Assembly (NCBI GenBank): GCA_030613055.1
Contig: JAUWMR010000006.1
Span: 51,112-115,111 of the forward strand
DNA length: 64,000 bases
Direction: 5' to 3'
From: Desulfobacteraceae bacterium
GTDB taxonomy: Bacteria > Desulfobacterota > DSM-4660 > Desulfatiglandales > Desulfatiglandaceae
The position numbers were made by a program, and so were the translations under genes. The notes beneath the pieces are model-generated. The model was not told the origin of the DNA and did not search any database. It saw only the letters and a program-made list of their open reading frames with translations. Below are positions 9,511 through 17,248 of this stretch, piece after piece; position 1 is the first letter of the stretch; each line of letters begins with the position of its first letter.

Positions 9511-10440
9511 TTAAGTAGTTGTGCCTGATCCCATTTGTTTTTTGAGGCGGTAATAGATTCGCATGGGCAGGATCAGGACGAAGAAAGGAACCATATACAT
9601 GGCGGCTACGGTCGGTTCTAAAGGGCCAAAAAACTCTGAGGCAAAGACAAGGACAAGGACATTATTCATATTTCCGAGGCTTATGGCAGAGGCAAGCTGG
9701 TTTTCAACCGGGGCTTTCCAGAGGGCAGTAATTCCCACCACAAGGTAAATCCCACCAAGCAAAATGGCAATAAATGTTGCCTCAAGGATGATCAAAGGAT
9801 TCTGATAGAAGAAATCAGAGTATCTGGAAAATACTCCCAGGTTAATGATGGCAAAAATAACCAGGGAAATAGGATAACGTCTTTTCATGATGGAATCCAG
9901 CATGACCGGTGCAAAACGTCTTAGTACCTCAATAACCAGGATAGGCACAAAGATGACAATGCTCAGGATACGCATCATACCTAAAAATGAAATTTCTACA
10001 GAGCGTCCTAAAAGGATTTTGACCAGGGCCGGCAGTGTAAAGGGGACTAACAGAGAAGAGATGACAACCATGACGAGCACAAGATTCACATTAGCCTTTA
10101 CGAGAGTGGATATAAAGGGGGCTACCACTCCAGTGGATATTCCGGTCAGAAGCAGGGCCGCAATGGAATAAGAAGGACAAAACACCCTGAAAAGGAAATA
10201 GACGCAAAGAGGGAGAACGATCAATTTTATTAGAGAGAGATAGATGATGGTCTGTAAGTTGTTTTGGATAGTATCCAGGATGGTCTCTATTTTAATAGAC
10301 AAAAAACTCAGGAAGAGGAGTAACATCATCAGATATATGGGGTATGGCTGAAAAATGGAAGCAAGGCGCGGGAGCAGTATGCCTGCGAGCATGGATGAAA
10401 ATATAACAATGAGCAGGATAAAATCATTTAATCGGAACAT
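9511..10440 (-). CDS. bile acid:sodium symporter (BASS/SBF) family transporter
   Basis: A 309-residue, very hydrophobic protein with about nine or ten membrane segments. Features of the BASS superfamily include a first-repeat segment with TGISTGVVAPFISTLVKANV and a second one with SLGNMNNVLVLVFA, the crossover regions that bind sodium in this fold. Members move bile acids, pantoate, pyruvate or other organic anions with sodium; arsenite carriers (ACR3) are more distant and their signature cysteine is not evident. The substrate is open. The next gene on the strand (10453) ends 12 bases upstream of its start, and aacS precedes that, so all three may form one transcription unit. Confidence 0.8.
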   Translation of the reverse strand: MFRLNDFILLIVIFSSMLAGILLPRLASIFQPYPIYLMMLLLFLSFLSIKIETILDTIQNNLQTIIYLSLIKLIVLPLCVYFLFRVFCPSYSIAALLLTGISTGVVAPFISTLVKANVNLVLVMVVISSLLVPFTLPALVKILLGRSVEISFLGMMRILSIVIFVPILVIEVLRRFAPVMLDSIMKRRYPISLVIFAIINLGVFSRYSDFFYQNPLIILEATFIAILLGGIYLVVGITALWKAPVENQLASAISLGNMNNVLVLVFASEFFGPLEPTVAAMYMVPFFVLILPMRIYYRLKKQMGSGTTT

Positions 10441-10452
10441 CGAAATATTATA

Positions 10453-11307
10453 TTACTTCTCCAGCAGCATTATCGTTTTGCCGGACAGGCCTGCAAGGAC
10501 AAGGTCTCTGTGGGCATCCCCATTGTCTGAAAATAGGGGGAGATGTTTTTTAGTAATATGATTTTCAATCGAGCTCAGCCCTTTTGTAAGGGAGACCTCT
10601 TCTTCGGAAGGCTGAGATGTCTGATCCTCAAAAATATCTGTTGCATATCTCATGACATGCCGATCCAGAGTGATTAAGGGGCCATGATCTTGAAGATATT
10701 CTCCAAAGAGACCAAGCCAAGCCTCAAATACCTGTGAGAGGTGGTGTTCGTTTGCAAAAAGATCGTTTTCAAATTGAGGTAGATCCTTGAACAGGCCCTG
10801 CAAACTTGCCCCACCCTCGAGTGCCCCCTCAAGGGGTGGTTTTTGCTGTTTGACTTTATCAAGAATTTTTTCAGCTTCGGATTGGCTCTTTTCGAATTCC
10901 CGGGTTAAGTGGAGAATAAGATGCCATTTGAAGGCATTGTTTTCTTCAGGAACAGAAAACCCTTCTCCAGCGCGTTGAATCATTTGCCTGATGTTCCGTG
11001 GTGTTTCCTCTGAATGGGACAATTCCCGGGAGGCCTTTAATGAGGAGACATAGCCTTTGTCCGGGTTTTGTTTAACCCACAGTTTATATTCAGAGAGCAA
11101 TCTGTGAAAATCCTCTTTGGGCTTCAGGGACTCGGGTGGGTAAAGCATTCTGGAAAAAGAAGGTTTTTCTTTTTCATGTACAGGGGGAGAGTCATCCGCA
11201 AACCATGGTTGACAGATAGTTACCTGCCCGAAAAAAGAGAATATCCTTCTTAAATCCGATTCACTGATATAAGAGTGGGGAAAAAGAATAACCGGTTGAT
11301 CTGTCAA
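10453..11307 (-). CDS. conserved-looking protein of unknown function, 284 aa
   Basis: I do not recognise this protein. It is soluble, charged and probably mostly helical, with no signal peptide, no membrane segment and no catalytic motif that I can name. It begins MTDQPVILFPHSYISESDLRRI. Near residue 155 there is a proline/glycine-rich stretch, PPLEGALEGGASLQ. The DNA below it (about 10815-10843) has a CCACCC...GGGGTGG inverted repeat, so a palindromic repeat may have entered the coding sequence. It lies 5 bases from aacS (ends 11313) on the same strand, so the pair is probably cotranscribed. Confidence 0.7.
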   Translation of the reverse strand: MTDQPVILFPHSYISESDLRRIFSFFGQVTICQPWFADDSPPVHEKEKPSFSRMLYPPESLKPKEDFHRLLSEYKLWVKQNPDKGYVSSLKASRELSHSEETPRNIRQMIQRAGEGFSVPEENNAFKWHLILHLTREFEKSQSEAEKILDKVKQQKPPLEGALEGGASLQGLFKDLPQFENDLFANEHHLSQVFEAWLGLFGEYLQDHGPLITLDRHVMRYATDIFEDQTSQPSEEEVSLTKGLSSIENHITKKHLPLFSDNGDAHRDLVLAGLSGKTIMLLEK

Positions 11308-11312
11308 ATATT

Positions 11313-13271
11313 TTAGTCCTCTTGAAGTTCTTTTAGGTTGTCATAAAAATCGAGTGATTCCGGATTGGCCAAGGCGTCCCTGTTCAGGACCGGTTTGCCA
11401 TTCAATATATTCGTGACCGAGCTTTCCACTTTCTTCATATTATGAGTGTAGGGAATATCAGGGGTTTCGATTATCTTGGCCGGAACGTGTCTCGGGGAGG
11501 CCTTTGAACGCAAGGTCTTTTTAATCTTGCCTTTTAGCTCATCGGTTAATTGATGCCCTTCAGCAAGTTTGACAAAGAGAATAATACGTTGATCTCCTGC
11601 CCAGCTTTGTCCTATTGCCAGGCTGTCGGCAATTTCTTCTAATTTTTCCACCTGATTATATATTTCAGCCGTGCCAATTCTAACACCTGAGGGTTTTAAG
11701 ATTGCGTCGGAACGGCCATGAAAGGTTGCTCCGCCTGTTTCACTATTAATCACAATAAAATCGCCATGACGCCATATATTGGGATATACATCAAAGTATG
11801 CCTCTTTATATTTTTTGTTGTCCGGATCATTCCAGAAGTAGAGAGGCATTGAAGGGGCAGGTGCTTCACATACAAGTTCTCCTTCCTTATCAACCACGGG
11901 GTTGCCGTTTTCATCATAAACATTGACTTTCATGGCTAATCCGGGAGACTGCAATTCACCGGCATATACAGGACTTGTAGGGCTTCCGGTGAAAAAACAG
12001 CCGTTTATGTCTGTACCGCCGGCACTGGAATTAAACCAGAGGTCCTTCTTGATTTCCTGGTAAACATATTCAAAGCCTTCAGGAGAAAGAGGTGACCCGG
12101 TTTGCCATATCTCTTTCAGTGAAGAAAGATCATAATCTTTGCCAGGTTTGAGTCCCAGGCTTCTAATAAAATTGATATAAGATGCGCTGGTTCCGAACAT
12201 GGTTACATTTTCATCTTGAATCAGCTTCCACATGGCGCCCGCGTCAGGATAAAGGGCATTTCCATCGTACAGGAGCAGCGTGTTTCCCGTGGCCAGGGAC
12301 GTATGCATCCAATTCCACATCATCCAGCTGCAGGTCGTAATAAAAAAATGAACATCTTCTTTTTTTAAATCGGTTTGGAGTATCAGTTCCTTTAATTGAT
12401 TGAGAAGAATTCCGCCTGCACCCTGAACCAGGCACTTCGGTTTGCCGGTTGTTCCCGAAGAGAACATAATAAATACAGGGTGATCAAATGGCAATTGTTC
12501 AAATTGAATTTCAAGCCCGCTTTCCTTTGATAGAAAATCTTCAAAGTATACGGAGTTCGGGATATCAGTGATGTCAGGTTCTTCTTCAGTATAGGAGGCT
12601 ACGACAACTTTTTCGAGTGAAGGTATTCCTTTTGCAATTTCGGCCGCATTTGAAAGAGAACTAAAAGCCTTCGTCTTATAGAAATATCCATCGACAGTGA
12701 ATAAAACCCTGGGTTCAATTTGACCAAAACGATCCAGAACTCCCCCCGGGCCGATATCGGTGGCGCAGGATGACCATGTAGCACCGATGCTCGTAGCGGC
12801 AAGCATCGCAATGGCCGTCTCCATCATATTGGGCATGTAGGCGGCCACCCGGTCTCCGGGGGCGATTCCCATTTGGCGAAGTGATTTTGCCAGACGCGCT
12901 ACTGTGTCATAAAGTTGCGCGTAGCTCATTTTGGTCGTTTTTTGGGTTTCGCCTCTGAAGATATAGGCTGTATGATCATCTCTGAATCTTAGAAGATTCT
13001 CGGCAAAGTTGAGCCTTGAACCCTCAAACCATTTTGCCCCGGGCATTTTATTTAAATCATTTACTACAGTATCATAGGGCCTTGAGTATATAATGTCCGC
13101 ATAGTCCCAGAAAGATGCCCAAAATTCGGGTATGTTTTCAATTGACCATTGGTAAAGCGGCCTGTACTCCTTAAAATCAGTCCGGTATTTATCGTTGATA
13201 AATTGCATAAATTTGAATATGTTAGAGTTCTTGATTCTTTCTTCCGACGGTTTCCACAAAAGTTTAGCCAT
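11313..13271 (-). CDS. aacS: acetoacetyl-CoA synthetase (acetoacetate-CoA ligase)
   Basis: A 652-residue acyl-adenylate-forming enzyme. It activates acetoacetate with ATP and CoA, linking ketone-body or PHB-type intermediates to acetyl-CoA. The AMP-binding P-loop FSSGTTGKPKCLVQG is clear, as are SAGGTDINGCF, the WRHGDF hinge region and the C-terminal lid ending near IPYTHNMKKVESSV with the conserved catalytic lysine region. Length and N-terminal domain match AacS rather than Acs. The frame is open to 13406, but ATG 13271 has a strong GGAAGGGG upstream and fits the family N-terminus; the extra 45 codons run through an intergenic repeat. A 3-hydroxybutyryl-CoA dehydrogenase at 32896 may work in the same C4 metabolism. 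Confidence 0.92.
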   Translation of the reverse strand: MAKLLWKPSEERIKNSNIFKFMQFINDKYRTDFKEYRPLYQWSIENIPEFWASFWDYADIIYSRPYDTVVNDLNKMPGAKWFEGSRLNFAENLLRFRDDHTAYIFRGETQKTTKMSYAQLYDTVARLAKSLRQMGIAPGDRVAAYMPNMMETAIAMLAATSIGATWSSCATDIGPGGVLDRFGQIEPRVLFTVDGYFYKTKAFSSLSNAAEIAKGIPSLEKVVVASYTEEEPDITDIPNSVYFEDFLSKESGLEIQFEQLPFDHPVFIMFSSGTTGKPKCLVQGAGGILLNQLKELILQTDLKKEDVHFFITTCSWMMWNWMHTSLATGNTLLLYDGNALYPDAGAMWKLIQDENVTMFGTSASYINFIRSLGLKPGKDYDLSSLKEIWQTGSPLSPEGFEYVYQEIKKDLWFNSSAGGTDINGCFFTGSPTSPVYAGELQSPGLAMKVNVYDENGNPVVDKEGELVCEAPAPSMPLYFWNDPDNKKYKEAYFDVYPNIWRHGDFIVINSETGGATFHGRSDAILKPSGVRIGTAEIYNQVEKLEEIADSLAIGQSWAGDQRIILFVKLAEGHQLTDELKGKIKKTLRSKASPRHVPAKIIETPDIPYTHNMKKVESSVTNILNGKPVLNRDALANPESLDFYDNLKELQED

Positions 13272-13327
13272 GATAAATCCCCTTCCGTAATGAATCGTTA
13301 ATATCTTAATTGGACTTAGAAACCCAC

Positions 13328-13364
13328 GTCCTCCCCCGCATAGCGGGATCTTCGATGGGCGTTG
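13328..13364 (+). repeat. GC-rich interspersed repeat, copy 1 of 4
   Basis: Begins GTCCTCCCCCGCATAGCGGG and continues ATCTTCGATGGGCGTTG. The part CCCGCATAGCGGG forms a small hairpin. Other copies are at 30438, 37125 (partial) and 55564, all in the same orientation and all intergenic. Confidence 0.85.
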
Positions 13365-13460
13365 GTTGTTTATTTGCCTGCCTTTAAGGCTATTCTTGTA
13401 GATCAATAATAGTCACATATCACTGATTTGGATTTTTCTCAAAAAAAAAATACTGTAATA

Positions 13461-13535
13461 GTTTAGCTCTTTGAAAAAATCGATCATAGCCTGTAGGGAT
13501 GTCCCTTTCCTGTTTTCAAAGGGCTAAAGTGTTAC
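13461..13535. repeat. palindromic repeat with GTAACACTTTAGC end, copy 1 of 3
   Basis: The right arm TTTTCAAAGGGCTAAAGTGTTAC (read in two parts: TTTTCAAAG 13513-13521, GGCTAAAGTGTTAC after it) mirrors a left arm GTTTAGCTCTTTGAAAA (13461-13477). Related copies begin at 36866 and 41019. Confidence 0.65.
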
Positions 13536-13566
13536 ACAATACTTAATTTCGGCATTTAATAGATAT

Positions 13567-13637
13567 GAAAAAAGGCAGAGTGGTTTATATTGTTAAAATT
13601 AATCATAATTAACAATACGGAAACTTGCCTTTTATCT
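13567..13637. repeat. nested AT-rich inverted repeat upstream of lysS
   Basis: Inner arms ATTGTTAA / TTAACAAT (13589-13596, 13609-13616) lie inside outer arms AAAAGGCA / TGCCTTTT. The whole could fold as an imperfect hairpin of about 28 bp. It may be an operator, a leader structure or a repeat remnant. Confidence 0.45.
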
Positions 13638-13731
13638 TGACTAAAAGCATTGATTAGACTAAATAATCTAAGTTTATGTTACAGAAAAACATATTTTGAA
13701 ATAAAAATCGCTGATCAAGACAGGTTTCAAT

Positions 13732-15219
13732 GTGATTATTATGGCGAAGACAAGCCCGGTTATTGAAGATAGAATTAATAAAAGCCAGAAATTGAAGAAT
13801 ATGGGGATCAGTCTTTACCCTGCAGGATTTCAAACGGGCATTATGGTCTCTGATGCGGTTGCGCGTTTCGGGCAAATGGACTCTGAAGCATTAGAAAATG
13901 AAAGCAAGGTGTTTTCCATGGCCGGCAGGATAATGGCCAGGCGGGATTTTGGAAAAGCGTCTTTTATTCACATCAAGGATACAACCGGACGCATTCAGGC
14001 TTACATCAGGAAAGACAAAATAAGCGATGAGGAATTTGAAACCTTCAAGTTAATGGATATTGGTGATTTTGTTGGAATAACCGGTTCATTTTTCCGAACC
14101 AGAACCGGTGAATTGACCATCTTAGCGAAAGATATATCACTCTTATCAAAGTCATTACGGCCTTTGCCGGAGAAGTGGCACGGCCTGACTGACGTGGAAA
14201 GCAGGTACAGGCAACGATATCTGGATCTCATTGTCAATGATTCCGTTAAAGAGCTGTTCGTGATGAGAAGCCGGATCATACAGGCCATAAGACATTTTTT
14301 TATTAAAAAGGATTTCCTTGAAGTGGAAACCCCAATGATGCAGCCTATTCCGGGGGGGGCAACGGCAAGACCATTTAAGACATTTCATAATGCCCTCGGG
14401 ATGGAGCTTTATCTGAGAGTAGCGCCGGAACTTTACCTGAAAAGGCTTGTTGTTGGCGGCCTGGAAAAAGTCTTTGAAATCAACAGGAATTTCAGGAACG
14501 AAGGAATCTCCGTAAAGCATAACCCTGAATTTACTATGCTGGAATTCTACATGACCTATGCTACTTATAAAGATCTGATGGGTTTGACAGAAGCGCTCTT
14601 TAATCATGTCGTTACGAAGATTTTTGGCAGCAATGTTATCAAGTATCAAGGGGAAACCATTGATTTTACCCCTCCCTGGCCCAGAATATCCTTGTTCGAT
14701 GCGTTAAGAGACATCGGGGGTGTCAAGGATGACGTACTTAATAACAGGGAGTATGCTGCCGGTTTTGCAAATGAATGCCAGATAAGTCTATCTGATGCTG
14801 ACGTTCACGGACAGATACTAATGAAGCTTTTTGATCATCTTGTAGAGCCAAAGTTGATAAGGCCGACTTTTATCACTGGCTATCCAACTGAAATATCACC
14901 ACTTTCCCGGCGTAATGACGAGAATCCTGAGATCACGGATCGTTTTGAACTTTTTATTGGGGGAAAGGAAATAGCAAACGCATTTACTGAATTGAATGAT
15001 CCTGTTGATCAGAGACAAAGATTCGAGGATCAGTCAGCCCTTCGAAAAGCTGGAGATGAAGAGGCCCAGTTCATGGACGAGGATTATTTGACTGCCATGG
15101 AATACGGGATGCCGCCTACAGCCGGGGAAGGCATTGGGATTGACAGGGTTATCATGCTTATGACCGATTCAGCGTCCATCAGGGACGTCATTTTATTCCC
15201 TATAATGAGGTCGAGATAG
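13732..15219 (+). CDS. lysS: lysyl-tRNA synthetase, class II
   Basis: A 495-residue class II LysRS that charges tRNA-Lys. The N-terminal OB-fold anticodon-binding domain (about 60-150) precedes the catalytic core. Visible are motif 1 with FLEVETPMMQPIPGGA, motif 2 FRNEGISVKHNPEFTMLEFY and motif 3 with GEGIGIDRVIMLMTD, plus GGKEIANAFTELNDP. GTG 13732 is 7 bases behind an AGG; ATG 13741 is the alternative. The envelope operon begins 66 bases downstream on the same strand, a linkage seen in other proteobacteria. Confidence 0.97.
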   Translation: MIIMAKTSPVIEDRINKSQKLKNMGISLYPAGFQTGIMVSDAVARFGQMDSEALENESKVFSMAGRIMARRDFGKASFIHIKDTTGRIQAYIRKDKISDEEFETFKLMDIGDFVGITGSFFRTRTGELTILAKDISLLSKSLRPLPEKWHGLTDVESRYRQRYLDLIVNDSVKELFVMRSRIIQAIRHFFIKKDFLEVETPMMQPIPGGATARPFKTFHNALGMELYLRVAPELYLKRLVVGGLEKVFEINRNFRNEGISVKHNPEFTMLEFYMTYATYKDLMGLTEALFNHVVTKIFGSNVIKYQGETIDFTPPWPRISLFDALRDIGGVKDDVLNNREYAAGFANECQISLSDADVHGQILMKLFDHLVEPKLIRPTFITGYPTEISPLSRRNDENPEITDRFELFIGGKEIANAFTELNDPVDQRQRFEDQSALRKAGDEEAQFMDEDYLTAMEYGMPPTAGEGIGIDRVIMLMTDSASIRDVILFPIMRSR

Positions 15220-15285
15220 AAGACACAAAATAAGAAAGAAGGGATTTAATCCATCAGGGGAGATCTACTGTGGATTTACTAGATC

Positions 15286-16512
15286 ATGTTCTTTGAACTG
15301 TTTCTTGGGAAGAGATACCTCAGGGCAAAACGAAAACAGACTTTCATATCCGTAATCACACTGGTTTCAGTGTTAGGGGTAATGGTCGGGGTTATGGCCC
15401 TTATCGTGGTTCTTTCCGTTATGAACGGCTTCAGGGCGGATTTGATGTCCAAGATCTTAGGGGTCAATTCGCATCTTTTGGTGTTAAGCTTCGGAGGGGC
15501 ATTCAAGGATTACGAAGATATTTCTGAAAAGATCGGAAAGGTGGATGGTGTGGTTGCCTCGACGCCTTTTATTTATACCCAGGTAATGGTCAATAATTCG
15601 GGGAATGTCTCTGGTGCGGTTTTTAGGGGGGTTGACCCGAAGAGCGCATGCGAGGTAATCAGCCTTGGACGCATGATTAAAAAGGGGTCGATATATTCGC
15701 TTGAAAGAAATAATGATGAATTGCCCGCCATTATCGTGGGAAGCGAACTCTCAAGTCAAATAGGGGCCTACTTAGGTGATGAAATAGCCGTGGTTTCTCC
15801 TGAGGGAAAATTGACGCCTCTGGGGAGGGTCCCGAACTCGCGGAGGTATAAGATCACGGCCATATTTAGTTCAGGTATGTATGAGTATGATGCCTCAATG
15901 GTGTATGTTTCCCTTAAAGAGGCACAGGAATTCTTAGGGTTAGGCGACAGGGTTACTGGTTTGGAGGTCAGGGTAAAAGACGTGTATAAGTCGGATGTTG
16001 TGGCCAAAAGAATTCAGGAGGATTTGAGTTACCCGTACTGGACCAAGGACTGGAAAATGATGAACAGCAGTCTTTTTTCAGCATTAAAACTGGAAAAAAT
16101 TACCATGTTCGTCATTTTGACCATGATCGTATTAGTAGGAGCGCTAAATATCATCAGCACGCTGGTTATGGTTGTTATGGAAAAAACAAGAGATATTGCT
16201 ATACTTAGAGCCATGGGGGCTTCCGCCAGAAGTATTATGTCAATTTTCATGTTACAGGGTTTGCTGGTCGGCATTGTTGGCACAGCGGCCGGTCTTGCAT
16301 CAGGCCTGGGTATTTGCCATATCTTAGCGAAATACAAGTTCATCAGCCTGCCCTCAGACATTTATTATATATCTACGCTTCCTGTGCGGGTTCAATTTGG
16401 GGACGTGTGGATTGTATCTTTAGCTGCAGTGGCTATATCTTTTTTGGCGACTCTCTACCCTGCGTGGTATGCTTCAAAATTGAACCCGGTGGAGGCCCTC
16501 AGATATGAATGA
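15286..16512 (+). CDS. lolC: lipoprotein-releasing ABC permease LolC/LolE
   Basis: A 408-residue permease of the LolCDE complex, which extracts lipoproteins from the inner membrane for LolA. Topology: one N-terminal membrane segment (about residues 22-45, VLGVMVGVMALIVVLSVMNG), a large periplasmic domain, then three membrane segments at about 270-400 (FtsX-like). The core IGxxLG-like segment and KTRDIAILRAMGAS are typical. Only one permease gene is present, as in many non-enteric bacteria, so the complex is probably a homodimer (LolF-type arrangement) with LolD. Confidence 0.93.
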   Translation: MFFELFLGKRYLRAKRKQTFISVITLVSVLGVMVGVMALIVVLSVMNGFRADLMSKILGVNSHLLVLSFGGAFKDYEDISEKIGKVDGVVASTPFIYTQVMVNNSGNVSGAVFRGVDPKSACEVISLGRMIKKGSIYSLERNNDELPAIIVGSELSSQIGAYLGDEIAVVSPEGKLTPLGRVPNSRRYKITAIFSSGMYEYDASMVYVSLKEAQEFLGLGDRVTGLEVRVKDVYKSDVVAKRIQEDLSYPYWTKDWKMMNSSLFSALKLEKITMFVILTMIVLVGALNIISTLVMVVMEKTRDIAILRAMGASARSIMSIFMLQGLLVGIVGTAAGLASGLGICHILAKYKFISLPSDIYYISTLPVRVQFGDVWIVSLAAVAISFLATLYPAWYASKLNPVEALRYE

Positions 16513-16585
16513 TGAGATTACAAAAATTTTATTTGCCCGGGGCAGACCTTCTTTTTTCTATTTTCCGGTGATGGGAGATTGTTGA

Positions 16586-17248
16586 GTGCTGAGACTTGAA
16601 GGCGTTTCCAAATCTTTTAATCATCTTGGAAATCTGATTGAAGTTTTGAAGGGAATTAACATTGTGATCGAGGCCGGCGACAGTTTAGCAATCATGGGCG
16701 CTTCCGGGGTGGGGAAATCGACGCTGCTGAATATCATGGGAAGCTTAGAAGCACCAACAGAGGGCACTGTCACGTTCGGGGATCAAAATGTGTATGAAAT
16801 GGACGAAGCAATACTTTGTCGTTTAAGAACCAGGAAAATCGGTTTTGTATTTCAGTTCCACCACCTTCTGCCGGAGTTCAGTGCTCTTGAAAACACAATG
16901 ATGCCCGCTTTGATTGCGCGATACAGCAAGAGGGAAGCGGAAGAAATGGCAATGGATGTTCTGGAAAAGGTAGGTCTTAAAAGACGATTGAACCACCGTG
17001 CCGGTGAGCTTTCAGGCGGTGAACAACAACGGGTTGCCATTGCGCGGGCGCTAACTATGAGCCCCAGGCTGATATTGGCGGATGAACCTACAGGGAACCT
17101 TGACTGGGTTACGGGCCAAGAGATTGCCGATCTTCTTCTCAGTCTGAACATTAAGGAGAAGGTTGCGATGGTTATCGCCACGCACAACAGCAGATTGGCA
17201 GAAAAAATGTCGAGACAAATGGAGATAGTCGATGGGCAGATTCGTTAG
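16586..17248 (+). CDS. lolD: lipoprotein-releasing ABC ATPase LolD
   Basis: A 220-residue ABC ATPase of the MacB/LolD class. It has Walker [10 protein letters not shown], the Q-loop with [10 protein letters not shown], signature [15 protein letters not shown], Walker [13 protein letters not shown] and H-loop IATHN. The [15 protein letters not shown] stretch is characteristic of LolD. GTG at 16586 is the only start that keeps the full N-terminus. Its end overlaps bamA by 17 bases. Confidence 0.95.
   Translation: MLRLEGVSKSFNHLGNLIEVLKGINIVIEAGDSLAIMGASGVGKSTLLNIMGSLEAPTEGTVTFGDQNVYEMDEAILCRLRTRKIGFVFQFHHLLPEFSALENTMMPALIARYSKREAEEMAMDVLEKVGLKRRLNHRAGELSGGEQQRVAIARALTMSPRLILADEPTGNLDWVTGQEIADLLLSLNIKEKVAMVIATHNSRLAEKMSRQMEIVDGQIR

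Larger units (their letters stand above)
13272..13731. other. 460-bp gap between divergent aacS and lysS, filled with repeats
   Basis: No gene is seen. The gap holds one copy of the GCGGGATCTTCGATGGG repeat, one copy of the GTAACACTTTAGC palindrome, a nested AT-rich inverted repeat and a weak promoter for lysS (TTGACT at 13637-13642, TAAATA 17 bases later). These are listed separately where useful. Confidence 0.6.

Noticed and set aside
13272..13406. N-terminal extension of acetoacetyl-CoA synthetase
   Set aside because: The extra 45 codons translate an intergenic repeat; a strong ribosome-binding site and family length favour 13271.
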